In this document: positions 34,621 to 46,215 of the stretch, piece after piece
Layout of the letters: every line of letters starts with the position of its first letter
Position numbering within the stretch: the first letter of the stretch is position 1
Assembly (NCBI GenBank): GCA_947561395.2
Contig: OX387184.1
Location: forward strand, 34,214,766-34,278,765
Source: Buxus sempervirens
Lineage: Eukaryota; Streptophyta; Magnoliopsida; Buxales; Buxaceae
DNA length: 64,000 nucleotides
Direction: 5' to 3'
Translations under genes and position numbers: made by a program
The notes under the pieces: generated by a model
Databases searched by the model: none
What the model was told of the DNA's origin: nothing
What the model saw: the letters and a program-made list of their open reading frames with translations, nothing else

Positions 34621-35390
34621 AAAGTGAGAGGAGGGAAAAATCAAGAAGGGTAAAGGGGGGGTTATTACAAGGATACATTAGATGAAGATCAAGAGGGAAC
34701 ATATTCCTTCTTTTAAGTGAGAAGAAACTACTGCAGAAAACCAAGAAAAAGAGGAACAGCAGCATTACAATGACCTTTAACCCATTCTTAGACCAACTAA
34801 GAGGTCCCCTCTTCCGCACTTTAACCTACCGGGGGGTTATCTTTCGTGCCTTGGGAGAGCCACCACCCACAGAAGGCATGAAGAAGCAATAAAATAGAGA
34901 AAAGACTCATGCCTTGTGCAAAACACAACACCACAACAGCATAGGAACTTACATGCTTCAAACGAACCAACATTTATATATGTTAAATAGAATCTTATTA
35001 GAATGCTCACCTTGGGGTTTTAAACCCTTATAGAATGTGTGTGAAGCCTCCTTGAAGCTTGGACAGCTGCTGGAGCTCCCTTCTTCACCACCAACAACAA
35101 GTCTTCTTCCTTTTGATGGGATGAGGAAGAAGGGGAAGAAAGAAAAGGAGAGTTACAAGGCCTTAAGGTGGTGTGATGACGGTGTATGGGTGAAGAAAGG
35201 GTGAAAGGGAAGAGGGTTTTCTCCTTAGGGAAGAAAGGTGGAAGCTTGGAGAGAGGTGGGAGCCCTTGGAGAAGAAAATGGTGGGAGACAAAAGTGTCTC
35301 CAATCCCCTACATATGGGGCTCCATGGCGATTTTATTATGTGGATGATGATGGGTAAATGCATATGATGTATGCATGGGGAAAAGGTGTT

Positions 35391-35649
35391 TGGGAGAGAG
35401 AGAGAGAGGTGTTGCATGCATGGATGATGCATGGGGGATGCACATGGGGAACACTAATCATGAGAGAGAGAGAGAGAGAGAGAGAAATGCATGCATGGGT
35501 GATCATGGGGGGGAGAGAGAGAGAGAGAGAGAGAGAGGTGTATGCATGATGTATGCATGGATACTCATGAGGGAGAGGGAGAGAGAGAGAGGTGTTTGCA
35601 TGCATGATGCATGGAGATGCACATGGGGGACACTAATCATGAGAGAGAG
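35391..35649 (-). repeat. GA microsatellite tracts with ATGCATGCATG words
   Basis: Four (GA)n runs (about 35394-35408, 35462-35484, 35513-35537, 35573-35592) alternate with ATGCATGCATG/GATGCATGG segments and a repeated block CACATGGGG...ACACTAATCATGAGAG (about 35440 and 35620). The tract has spread by slippage and block duplication. Open frames across it are artefacts. Confidence 0.9.
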
Positions 35650-36311
35650 GTAGCAAATCCTGATATTTCCAGATTGGTCCCTGGGCTATTTTCTCATCAA
35701 TTTGATATTTACAAATTAATCCCCAAATAATTATAGATTCATCCTTGAGATATTTTAAAACTTTTGATATTTACAGATTCAGCCTTGAGATATTTTTAGC
35801 ATTTTGGATATTTACAGACTCATCCTTAAGCAATTACAGATATACCCTCAGATATTTTTAAATGTTCTGATTATTTACGGATTTGCCCCTAGACACCTTT
35901 TTCTGCTGTTTTTGCCACGTGGGTAATTTTTAGGGTTTCTTGTTTTGCTCATAACTTATTATCCGGGACTCCGATTCGAGCAAACTCAGTTGCGTTGGAA
36001 TCATGTCAGGATGCCCTGTTCACTAGGATAAGTTTGGGCAGTTGTTTTGGGTTTAGCAAAAAGTCAATTTCTGCTCCCCTTCAAGTTTGACCCGCCTGTA
36101 AATCCTTCATCCGGACTCTGATTTTAGCAAGCTCGGTTGCGTTGGAACCGTGTCGGGATTCTCTATCCACTGAGATAAAGCAAGGTAGTCAATTATCACT
36201 CGATCAAAAAGTCAAAAAGTCAAGTTTCGCCCCCTTAGGGTTTGACTTTCCAGCTAGGGTTTGCATTTCCGGGACTTCCGTGGGCGCAAAAAATGAGGTG
36301 TTTACAGTTGG

Positions 36312-36833
36312 GAAATCTGCTGCATGGTAATAGTAGCCTTCTTCTCTTATGGTTCATGCTCTGTTTTTAATTTTAAGGAACTCTCTTGACTATAAGTTCG
36401 ATCTCCTTTCACTTACATGTTTCTATTTTCTTGTTCCTCCTGCTTTATTATGTATTCACCCAATTTGTTGCAAGCCACGGAATTAATTTTCCCTTGAAAT
36501 AATATTTTTAACTTTATTAGCTTTTTTGGTTACAACCGAATCACCAACACTGTAAATTAAAGCCTGGGTTTGTTTGTGTTTCAGTGATGCAAGCAAACCT
36601 AGATGTTACGTAGCTTTCTTTCTAATGGGTTGAGGGCATATGTTGACCAACTATAAATCCATGTAAACGTAAGAATGGGTGGATCTAGCCTGGCTAAAGA
36701 TTGTATTCCTCCAATTGCCTCTAAATCGACCCAACAAGTTTACAAATGCTCTCTAGCTAGTTTCAGTTGGGCTATGGCCTGAAGAATTATAAATGGAAAT
36801 GTGTTAAGCTAACCTCTTTATTTGACATGATAG
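36312..36833 (+). other. CACTA interior between LTR B and the second protein fragment
   Basis: AT-rich DNA without a coding signal. It probably contains introns or untranslated sequence, as it runs up to the next recognisable CACTA coding fragment. Confidence 0.4.
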
Positions 36834-37196
36834 ATGGATTCGACAGAAGCATCTAGTAGTGCGGGGAATTCAAAAAAAGTTCGAGGTCGTCCAAGATGCA
36901 TAGATTTGTATAAGCTTCCACAAGGGCAGAAGCTTAAAGTATGCCTCAATGATATGGGACAGCCTATAGGGGAAAATGCCGCTAAACTTCAAAGCTACTG
37001 CAGCATCTTGGCACGTGATGGCCAATTATTACGTCTTTAAAGTATGCCTCAATGATATGGGACAGCCTATAGGGGAAAATGCCGCTAAACTTCAAAGCTA
37101 CTGCGGCATCTTGGCACGTGATGGCCAATTATTACGTCTTAGCATCTTTTTATGTAGGTTGGTAAACATTTTAGCCGACAAGAGGCTCCTACAGAA
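36834..37196 (+). pseudogene. CACTA second protein fragment (plant En/Spm-type transposase family)
   Basis: ATG at 36834 begins MDSTEASSSAGN, followed by RGRPRCIDLYKLPQGQKLKV and the GQPIGENAAKLQSY motif. That motif is shared by plant En/Spm-associated proteins (Ptta/En/Spm, Transposase_24 type), thought to bind element DNA. The frame is broken by an exact 103-bp tandem duplication (36934-37139), which introduces a stop at its junction; the second copy lies in a different frame. Only the N-terminal part of the family is visible; the rest is missing or too decayed to see. Confidence 0.7.
36934..37139 (+). repeat. 103-bp tandem duplication
   Basis: 36934-37036 is repeated at 37037-37139 with one difference (CTGCAGC versus CTGCGGC). 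As 103 is not a multiple of three, it shifts the frame and places TAA at the boundary. The near identity makes it young compared with the rest of the decayed CACTA gene. Confidence 0.92.
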
Positions 37197-37199
37197 CTA

Positions 37200-38019
37200 G
37201 GGAGGCGATCAAACGAGGTAATCATTATTATTAGATATTAATAGACTATTAGTTTAACTTTAGGCTTTACTATATTTTTTTTTTAGTAAATTAAAATACT
37301 TTTCACGAGGGCTCTAACAATGATCAATGAACCTTAACTAAGTATACTTAACACCATGTCATGGACAGGTATGTTCAAAGCAACTGGAGCATGTGCATTT
37401 AGTCACTTTATGTAGAGTTTTTTCATTACTCTACATAAAGAAATTTAATGCCAGATTTTCTTTATGTAGAGGATTTAATGCCAGATTTTCTTTATCCACA
37501 CTTGGTCTATATATATTGAAATTTGAATTATGCCTTTTTTGTTAAGTTTCATGATAATTGTACTGATTTCCTTATTTTAATTATAACTTCTCGTATTGTT
37601 CTTAATTTAATCTCTATGTTGGAAGGTTTAGATGAAGAAGACTGTTTTTGCAGTGGAGCTTGAAGGTTTGGAGATGGATTTGAAGCATCAAATCATGGTT
37701 GTGACCAGTTTGTTTTTCTGTTTTTGTTGATAAGGTTTGTAGATGAATTTTGAACCATCAAATGTCATGAAACAGGGCTTGGTACTAATATTGTAATGGA
37801 AAGTGCAAATTTCAAATTAATGTTTTTTTTAATCTGCAAATTAAATTTTTTTTAATTTTATTTGGTTTAATATGGTTTAATTTGGGGGGTTCCAGGTAAA
37901 AGGGGGGGGGATATGGGATGGGGTGTTGCACCCCAATGCATGCGCATGCAGGTTGGGGTTTCGTAGAAATTAAAAGAAATCGGGTAAATGGGCCGAATTG
38001 GGGTAAAAAAAAATGGGCT
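37200..38019 (+). other. CACTA 3' interior, no gene seen
   Basis: AT-rich DNA with a local duplication (a GGATTTAATGCCAGATTTTC block near 37446-37490) and a poly-G stretch near 37885-37907. No coding signal is recognisable before the subterminal repeats. Confidence 0.45.
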
Positions 38020-38157
38020 TTAGTGGCAGGCATGACCGCCGCTATATCCGTTGCTGAAAGAATCAGTGACAGATGAATCATCGGCGGACAAGTGTTGTTG
38101 GGTTGATCTTTTAGCGGCGGTCTTAGTCCGCTGCTAAAAGTCCCTTTTTTTGTAGTG
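38020..38157 (-). repeat. CACTA right terminal and subterminal repeats
   Basis: GACCGCCGCTATATCCG, TCATCGGCGG, TTTTAGCGGCGGTC and CCGCTGCTAAAAG words precede the terminal TTTTTTTGTAGTG. They mirror the left subterminal region in inverted orientation. Confidence 0.8.
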
Positions 38158-39892
38158 TGTGATATCCTAAATTTTCAGTAAATAAATAAAAGGGTATTTT
38201 GGTAAATTCTTAATTAGTCAAATTAATAATTTGATTTATCCAATAGTTATTACATATTAAAACTTTAATTACATGTGAGTTGGATTTAATTTAAATTTAA
38301 ATAGCAAGACTTATGGCCTAATAGGTGGGAAATGATATATTGATAATTATGTTTAATTAGGGGCCTTTAATTAGGAAATAAGTTAGGTTATGAGGTGATT
38401 AGGTAATAAAAATAGGACGAAAATTAATTAAATTAGGCACTTGCATGCATGATTGGATTGGGATTCTATATTGGACATGCGGGACAGTTAGATTGGGAAG
38501 TTGCTAAAATAGAGAGAGAGTTAGGGAGAAGCAAGGTTTCCAATTAGATTAGGTTTCTATTCTAACTTGGATTTGGGCGTGTGAGTTTAAAGGGAAAGTG
38601 AGAGAAGAGGTTGGGTTACTCTTGGTGTCACGACTGGAAAAGGAAAGAGAGAGAATTGACTGAAAGAAGAAGAAGGGGAAGAAAATAGAGAAAAGGGAAA
38701 GAGAAGGAAGAAAAATAAGGAGTTATTGAAGGCTTGGATTTTCTACCAAAAGGTAAGTATTAACGCTTCTAAAACTGAAAAGATTGCATGTTTTTCCAGA
38801 TTAATCATCAAACCATGTTTTAAGAGGATTTTTGGATCTGTTGGTGGGTTTTCAAAATGGTTTGTGAGGGTTCTAGAAGTTATTTTTGTCATTTGGAAAA
38901 GTTTAACAAATAAGAGCCTGTGAACATATTATTACTTGAAGTTTTGGGTGATTTCAATGGTTGATCTCATGACTCTCATGTTTTGATGAATTTAGAATTG
39001 TTTGGCACAATTTATTAGTGTTTCTACGTGTTTTCAAATTAATTTGGAGGATTAGATTGGAGTAAATTTGATTAGAATATTGAAAATAAAGCACATATCA
39101 AAAACCCAAAAAAAAATCTTGTTTTTGGCCTTGGCGCTCGATGTTTGCTTGAGTGCACAATCAAGCACAAAAGGCCAATTTCGGTCATGCTCGACCAGAG
39201 CTCGAGTGCTTGTTAATCAAGCTTAGAACCCAAGAGATGTTTTTTCCCGCTTGACCCTTGCTCGAGTGCCAGCTCGATTGTGACTTTCATGCCTGATGCC
39301 AGCCCGAGTACCACCTAGTGCACCAAGTACAAAAATAGAAGACTTCGTGTGGCACATGACCCTCGTTCAAGTGCCAAAACCTAGAAATCTGTATTTTTAA
39401 GAAACTGACATAGAATTCAACTGTAAAATGATTTTTAAATAATTCCAACTCAATGTTTAACAATATTTAGGTGTTTTTAAGGGGTTTTCAATAGTAAAAT
39501 AATTATGGGAATGATAGAAAAGAATTTGGGTACGTTTTGGTAGAAAGGAAGATTTTGGTTCTTTAAAGGATTTTTAAGGATGAATAAGTATTGGTTTTGC
39601 TTTAATCAGGATAAGTTGATGTATTTTAATTTGGTTTTGGCTTCTATGTATTTCTTGTGAATGGATTCTTCTTTTTTAGTGTATTTTAGCATGAGTTTGG
39701 TCTCTCTTTGTATCCTACATTATGGTCTTAGTGCTCACATGTGTCTTGGATGGGTTTCTCCTATATACTTTGGATGATTTGATTATAATGAGATTTCTGA
39801 ATTGGTACTTGGGTCAGTATTGACATGATTTTGGGTTTGAATTGATTGTGTAATCTCTTTATAGCATTTAATGATAATTATGACTGGAAGCA
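38158..39892 (+). mobile_element. 5' part of another LTR, entered by the CACTA element at its terminus
   Basis: After the CACTA TSD the sequence reads TGTGATATCCTAAATTTTC, the style of LTR start seen across the window. It has a donor-like AAAGGTAAGTATTAAC at 38750-38765, then from about 39130 to 39370 a tract of related words (GCTCGATG, CTCGAGTGC, CTTGAGTGC, CAATCAAGC) in the position where sister LTRs have GC microrepeats. The 3' end is not in the window because copia element 1 interrupts it at 39893. Confidence 0.6.
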
Positions 39893-40571
39893 TGTTGGAG
39901 ATTTTCTATGATATATCTTGTGGAATGTATTTCTTTTTCTTTTCACTAGGAATGTCTTACCCAATTAATGGAATTGTTTTAGCTAATTAATGGCATGCAT
40001 GTGAGCCAATTATTAGTTGTGCTCTTAGCCAATTACCGACCCATTCCTAGCCAGCTAACGACATGTACGTGTATAACCCATTGGGTCTGTTTGGGTGACC
40101 CAACTTGTCTGACCAACTCTCTAAAGAGGTATGAGTTGGTTGGGGTGTCCAATAAGGTGGATGCACCTTTTCGGAAAAGGCAAAATCACATGAAAGGGTG
40201 CTTTACATTGAAAGGTGACATACCCTTTAGAAAAAGCATGATCAAATGAAATGGTGTCTTTTTATTTGAAGAGGTGCAAAGCCTTTTGGGAAGAGGCACT
40301 CACTATATAATTAGGGTCTCCTCTTCCTCATGCGTATGTCAATTGTGTGTCAATTGAGTGTCAAGGGAGTGCCATTGAGTTTGGCGAAGGTTTCCTCTAC
40401 GTGAGTGGAATTCCTTCCATCTTTGTCTTAGGAGAGATTTAAGTTATGGAAATAGCGAATTCATCTTTGTCTTGAATTCCAACAACGTGAGTGTAGCAAT
40501 CTTTCTTCTGCTGCGAGTTTTAACTTGGAATTAGAGCATTTCCAGGTATGTTTTCTTTATTTAAATTCCAA
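39893..40571 (+). mobile_element. Ty1-copia element 1, 5' LTR (679 bp)
   Basis: The start TGTTGGA and end TCCAACA are inverted. A primer binding site, TTGGTATTGGAGC, lies one base downstream. A weak TATATAAT occurs near 40304, followed by a leader with repeated TCAATTGTGTGTCAATTGAG words. AAGCA (39888-39892) is the possible left TSD; its partner would lie beyond the window. Confidence 0.7.
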
Positions 40572-41059
40572 CAGTTGGTATTGGAGCATGTGGTTCTCTA
40601 CACTTAGTCTAGTTGGATTCAAGTGTGTTTGTGTTATATGATGAATATTATGTCAAAATGCTGTCGGATGCATGGTTTGGGGTTAAATGTGCAAAAGAAA
40701 AGTAGATATGTGTTAGGCACATTGGTCTGTACCGCAAAGGGTCTTGAGTGCGAACAGATGTGTCTTTCACGTCTAGGTGCACACAAGTGTACCCATGAGT
40801 CGATGGGTCATACAAACCCATACAAGGATACTCTAACACAATGGACCACATGAGTCCAATCACTTGGCCATTCGGGGCCATGCACCAAGGTTAGCGCAAG
40901 TGCCTAGACTTGTCAGTTCGGACCCATGCATCATATATTATAGTATATTTCTAAGTGAAATATCATGAGATGTTTGTGCTTTATGTGTATATATTTGATG
41001 TGCAAATACATGATGATGAGAGGCAAGTTTTGAGCAATTGCTCCTAGCTTAAGTTTTTG
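40572..41059 (+). mobile_element. Copia element 1 primer binding site and leader
   Basis: TTGGTATTGGAGC (40573-40585) fits the initiator-Met type with one or two changes. About 470 bp of leader follows, containing small stems such as GGTGCAC/GTGTACC (about 40776-40793) and CCCAT/ATGGG (about 40793-40808). A solo LTR then interrupts at 41060. The leader resumes for 28 bp at 44717 before copia element 2. No coding region of element 1 is in the window. Confidence 0.6.
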
Positions 41060-44000
41060 TGTAACGCCCCGGATCCAAGTTACGTAGAGAAACCGTAACT
41101 TATCTCCGAAGGTTAATATATAACCTAGGATAGCAATATCAGAGTGAAGGCAAAACATGAATAAATCAATAACTGGATAATCAGAGTGCACTATAACCCA
41201 AGCTCAACGATAAAAATACCATAACCAATGCTAACTCACATGAACCAATCATATACCCGCTAGTGTCGTCCTTACCAGAATCTGAAAACAAAACAAAACG
41301 GAAAAGAATGAGATACAAATATTCCAGTAAGCAGCACATGCATGCTAAAATACAGTTTATCAGTTCTAAAAACATGATACAGTTGTAAATCATGCAACAG
41401 TAGCAATAATACATCAATTCCGAATAATCTGAATAACCCAACAATAAAAACATCGCTCAGTACGAGATAACAAGAATAATCCAGTATAACGATTATATCT
41501 GTATCAATCAAAATGACAGTCGATAAGTCACTGCAGGACTCATGAAATAAGACTGCCTTTAACTAGTGTAAGACCATGCTCACTATGCCACCTCCCGGCT
41601 TATGAGCGAAGCCGAGCTAATCGGTCATCGACTTATTGTAGGAGAACCCATCCAGATACAGTAATGGGTTAGCATGTACCATCCTAACATAGCCGCAATC
41701 GACCAAATATAGAGAATGCCTCATCGAGATACACGATGGAACGCGTGCGTGAACAAAGTGTTACGACTAGCAAAGAAACAATCCTTTCCACTATCTACCT
41801 CCTAACATGGATCCATATCGAGCTATGCCTACTAGACTCTAAAACCAAAACCAACAGTGAAATCCAGTAAGCACAACCCGTCTCAATCTCAATCATATCA
41901 GCCCGAGCTACACGGGCATCTCTGAGATACACGGAGGCAACAATATCCCGATATACACAGGCATCAAAATCTGTCTCTCCAAGTACATGGAGGAAAACCA
42001 AATCCAAACCAGAAAACCAATAATTCATATTCAATTTAAAATCCTCTTTCCGTAGAATCCACATAAAACTAGTTCAAATGTAACAATTACATAATCATGG
42101 CAATCTCGCCTAATCCAAGCTGAAATCCAATAAGAATAATCAAATTTCAAATGTATTCATAGGTTCAGAAAATTATGGACACAAATTATTCTAAACAATA
42201 AGTTTTATAAGTGTTTCCTTTAGTTTCAGTATAAATCCCCTTTACAAGCCAACTAAGTAAAAGTGTCATTCTCTGTTAAACTGGCAAATTGATTCTTAAA
42301 AGTCAGAATTTAATCCTAATATTAAGTTCAGGTTGGATCTACTCATTTCGAATTCAAACAGTAACTTTTTTCTGTAGATAATTTCCTTATAGTTCAAAAT
42401 TTAGTAAGATTTTCAATTTCGGTTCAATCAGTAACTTTGAAGGTAAAATCTCAGAACAAATTCTTATTATGAATCTAGATATGCACTCCACATCTTTACA
42501 ACTTTAACTTAAATTTATTTTTTTCAACTAATCTCTATCATGATCCCAAGCAAATATGATCTGAACCTCAAAAGTAACATTCATATAACTCAATTTATAA
42601 TTTCATTGCACCTAGTTCACCCATATCCAAATCTGAAATATTCACCATGCTATTTAGGCTAAAACCCCTCAATTCTATACTCATATCGGTATCCATTTAT
42701 CCACTCCAATCTCCCTCTATTTTCTCTAATTTATCCTTTAGGTAATTTTCCCCAATTAAGTTTTGCCATGTAAAATTTGTATGTGCTAGAGAGGTTCAGC
42801 ACTCTAAAAATACCCAAGTTCTTAATTAGACCTGTTTCTAATTTCTTTTACTTATTACTATAGATATGTTCTCAAAAACCAGTGTTTCTTAGTCCTAGAA
42901 GTCCCTTAATAACTTCTCATTAAGCTCCCTAAATAACCCCCCACAGATTACTTAAAACCAAGATAAGTGTGCTGGTAGAAAGCTGGGCGCCAACCTCTAA
43001 GGAGGTAGGCACCACTCAGCACCAACCAGATTTGTGATGTAAAATGGTTAATACAATAACATCCAGGTACTTCAAATTTCATCTAAAATAGTTCCCAAAT
43101 GTAAACCCAAATTAGCTCTCAAAGTGGGTTTAATAGGAGTTTGCAAAATATGGGCTGCTGAGAGGGTAGGCGCCCCTCAGCAATACCCAGAACCAGAACA
43201 AATTCACCAGAATATATTGCTTTTAGGATTGACATATTCCTATTCTCAATTACATTCCCTAATAATCTTCAAGTAACCCCTTACAGCACTAACTAGATTT
43301 GCAAAGTTTAATTGGAAAACAGCTGGGCGCTGACCACTGGAGTGGTTGGTGCTGCCACAGCAATACTCAGCGCACCCTCCTATTTTCTTTAGGTTTAGGT
43401 GTTGTTGATATCATTCGATCAATACTGCCCTAATATTTCATGTTAAAACTTATTTCACTAAATTCCTAACACTCTAATAATGACTATAACATCCATTTGA
43501 AATTAATTAAGTCATAAATCAGTTGCCATAACCTTTGCTGCACATAGATCGTTGTAATAAAATTTTCTGCGACCAGCAACTTGAAATCAACTTCCAAAAT
43601 GGTTTAATCCAATTTTTCTCCTATATTTCCCCTTCCAACATTCTCCAAAGCTTCAAATAAAATAGTAACCATACTTGTGAATTCAATTAGATCAATATTT
43701 CTACTGCTCAAGTCCTAGGCGCCAAAAAAAAACCATTGAGAACAGGGTACAGCAGATTATGTTCGAACAAGACTGATCTACTAATTCACCTTGAATATAT
43801 TTCCAGCCAAATTCTAACCCCTTGAACAATCAATATACAAATTTTTGGTTTAATCCATCAATAAAATCAAATTCTAATAACTTAGTCGTCAGATCCATTG
43901 TAAAATAGAGTGCAGATTCCAATTTCGTTTATAGAAATTCCATAGTTCAAATCAATCATCCAAAACAAAAGTGAAAGTTGCTACTTACCTGACAGAAGCA

Positions 44001-44716
44001 ATTCCTCACTGGAAACCTCCTCCAATTACTCAAACAAAATCAGCTCTACTGATTCCAGAAATGGACGAAGGAGTAGATTTCTGTTGAATTTCAATTTCAG
44101 GTCAGATCTCCTTAGATCTGAATTACTCTTGATCGAATTCAACTAAATCAAATCTAATTAGCTAAACTTACATGAATTCGAACTCAGATTGACTGAGAAT
44201 TGCCGTTCTGATTAGCTTATAGTGTTGCCGCCAGGAACTCTTCAATTCCTACTAACAGAGATCAAACAGCAAGCAAATGAGCTCTCCGAATACCAGAAAT
44301 TCTCCCAAACTTAGCTCCAAACCCTAGCTTCTGATCTCATCTCCCATATGAGATTTCATCTTCAATCGTTCAATACCTCAAACAAAACCAGCGAACTAAA
44401 TTAACCTAGTATTTATAGTTGCCGCTCAACAGCAACTTAAATCACGATCCTATACTACTGCACTTCACCGAACTTCTTGCACCATCACCATCAGTTGCTT
44501 ATCTTCTCATGCATGACTCAACTTCCAGCCAACCTAATACCATCCAAACACTTTAAATAATTTTTATCACTTCATAAATAGAATTTTCCAAGTTGGTTCA
44601 CCCGAGCAAACTCGATTAACTCTTTTGATCTCATTTTCTGCAAAATTTTGCCAATAAGACTTATTCTACCTACTAAAATAATAAATTTTAATTACATTAA
44701 AATTTGGGATTTTACA
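41060..44716 (-). mobile_element. Solo LTR (3657 bp) flanked by TTTTTG
   Basis: On the minus strand it starts TGTAAAATCCCAAATTTT at 44716 and ends GGGGCGTTACA at 41060. TTTTTG lies on both sides (41054-41059, 44717-44722), so the TSD is 5 or 6 bp. Modules in LTR sense: TATAAATA at 44417-44410; donor-like CAGGTAAGTAGCAAC near 43990; three spaced TGGGCGC-type tracts at about 43380, 43190 and 43010; a run of hairpins with a TGTATCT loop at about 41995-41640; GGAATATTTGTATCTC at 41325-41310; CAG at 41283-41281. It is the longest member of its group here. Confidence 0.88.
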
Positions 44717-44744
44717 TTTTTGAAAAATGTAAAATTAGAAAAAA

Positions 44745-45281
44745 TGTAGTTTTCCAAATTATTTGGAGATGATCTCATACTTTGCTAGCGCCATGGCGTT
44801 GATTTCGACCCGAAAAGTGGGAGATTACTTTTTTGCTTATGTATATTTTGTGGGTCCCATGTGTGGTTGACCTTACCCACTATTTAATGCCCAGCATGAG
44901 TGGGCCAGGTAGTTAGAGATAGAGATGGGGTGTACATAAGAATCTCAAATCTGTGGGACTCTATCTCTTGCTCTCTCTATAAATAACACCCCGTGGCTCC
45001 TTATTTGGGTGATCGTAGTCATACATGAGAAGGAGTCAGAGCCCAGAGAAGAAGTGTTCCAGCCTGGATAGAAAGATCCTCTCCTACAGAGAGCAATGGT
45101 TCTATCCTAGAAGATCTAGGGATCACGTCCATCCTAGGAAAGGATTTACGTCGTAGAAAGCAAAGAGGATCCTGTTAATCAGGTTCTCTAGAGATGTGGG
45201 TGTAATCCAGTTCGTGATCCATTGATTCCGTTATGTATTTCGGGTTTGGATCTGCAACAGGTATGCATCTAAAACCCTACA
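44745..45281 (+). mobile_element. Ty1-copia element 2, 5' LTR (537 bp)
   Basis: It starts TGTAGTTTTCC and ends AAAACCCTACA, with TGTAG/CTACA inverted termini. TATAAATA lies at 44978-44985, followed by a purine-rich transcribed leader. The primer binding site TTGGTATCGGAGC follows at once. The left flank is A-rich (GAAAAAA), so the TSD cannot be judged; the 3' LTR is beyond the window. Confidence 0.82.
44978..44985 (+). promoter_or_regulatory. TATA box of copia element 2
   Basis: TATAAATA after a CT-rich tract, about 300 bp before the LTR end, which leaves a normal R-U5 length for a small copia LTR. Confidence 0.6.
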
Positions 45282-45294
45282 TTGGTATCGGAGC
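45282..45294 (+). other. Copia element 2 primer binding site
   Basis: TTGGTATCGGAGC directly abuts the LTR terminus ACA. It differs at one base from the usual initiator-Met complement TTGGTATCAGAGC. Confidence 0.85.
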
Positions 45295-45479
45295 CATTGT
45301 TGATTACATCCCATCAAGTTTTGGATTCCATCTTCACTGGATGTGGAAAAAGTTCCCCTTTGAGTTTGAGGAAGATGGGTGTTCATATTTTTCAAGAAAT
45401 ATGGAGGAAAAGCTACTGCCAAGCACCCTGGAAGATGCCAGGATGTTCATGGTCGCCCAGACTCGTCACCTAAGCATTG

Positions 45480-46215
45480 GGGGTCCCCTGGGCACACCAC
45501 CAAAGCATCCTGCAAAACCAAAGACGTTTCGGGCCTACCCAGGCACACAAAGAAGGCCAAAAAGACACCTGGGCGTGCACTAGGCTTGCTGCCTAGGCGC
45601 CTGGGCTTGATCAAATGAGCTGGGCACGCTAGGAGCGCGCGGCCCAAGCGCATATAAAGGCCCAAGCGCGCCACAACAGGCCCAAGCATCAGTGCGACTC
45701 GGGCAGAGGCCTGTGCGGGGCCTGGACCTCACCCACGTTCGCAAGCCCAGCTGCGCAATCCCATGTGCCCCAAAGGGCCCAGTGCGTTTGGGCGCTGTTG
45801 GGCCTAGGGCTTTGATAACCTAGCGTGCTAGGCTTCGGCCCCAGCACCTATGCAAGTGCGCGCTCTTGGGCAAGGTGCCCGGAGCCTGGGCTGCCTACCT
45901 GCATGCTGGGCAAAGGCCCAAGCACGCCGGCCCATTCACCCAGATGGGTTTGGGCGCGGCCTATCTCATCTGGGCTTTGGCCCAGTGCACTTGGGAGAAG
46001 GCCTATGCGCTTCTAGGGGTATCGGGCTCGGCCCAGCGCATGCCAAAGAAAGTCCAAGCGTGGCCTGAGACACCCAGGCGAGCCCAAATAGGGCCCAGAG
46101 TTGTCCATGCCACCCAAGGCGCCCCCAGGCGTGGCCCAAGTTGCAGCTAGGCACACCCAACTTCTTCCCAGTGCACCCAGGTGCAGTCCAAACGCATCCA
46201 GGCATGCCCAGACAC
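45480..46215 (+). repeat. GC-rich leader with reiterated GGCCCAAGC words
   Basis: Over about 700 bp the leader repeats variants of GGCCCAAGCGC, GCCCAGGCGC and CACCCAGGCG in a degenerate way, far richer in G+C than the flanking DNA. Open frames on both strands here come from the lack of AT-rich stops. The tract lies between primer site and gag, where packaging or dimerisation signals are expected. Confidence 0.7.

Larger units (their letters stand above)
31750..36306 (-). mobile_element. Tat-like solo LTR B (4557 bp), GTTGG target-site duplication
   Basis: On the minus strand it starts TGTAAACACC at 36306 and ends GTGCGCACA at 31750. GTTGG flanks both ends (31745-31749, 36307-36311). It aligns to LTR A over both terminal regions, including the GGAGTCGCCACT (minus: TGGCGACTCC) box near 31829-31840. 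A donor-like AAGGTGAGC lies at about 35011-35003. It is 1.7 kb longer than A, mainly through a tandem array at about 33250-34620 and GA-rich DNA at 35391-35649. A perfect hairpin TGTAGCCGACC/GGTCGGCTACA occupies 32782-32808. It is inserted in the CACTA transposon downstream of the transposase. Confidence 0.9.
22314..38157 (+). mobile_element. Defective CACTA (En/Spm, CMC) transposon with nested LTRs
   Basis: CACTACAAAAA at 22314 and TTTTTTTGTAGTG ending at 38157 are CACTA termini, flanked by TGT on both sides (22311-22313, 38158-38160), the 3-bp TSD of this superfamily. Subterminal GCCGCTAAAA/TTTAGCGGCGG words occur near both ends. The interior keeps transposase fragments (26321-31519) and a second protein fragment (36834-37196). 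Three LTR insertions (23235-25480, 26611-29449, 31750-36306) make up over 9 kb. Without them the element is about 6 kb. The TNP2 catalytic core is missing, so it could move only with outside transposase. Confidence 0.92.

Noticed and set aside
33165-34819. Apparent small proteins with hydrophobic stretches
   Set aside because: They fall in the degenerate array and flanks of LTR B on both strands. No initiation context or family resemblance.
35163-35653. Open frames rich in RERER or SLSLSL
   Set aside because: Translations of GA/CT microsatellites inside a Tat-like LTR.
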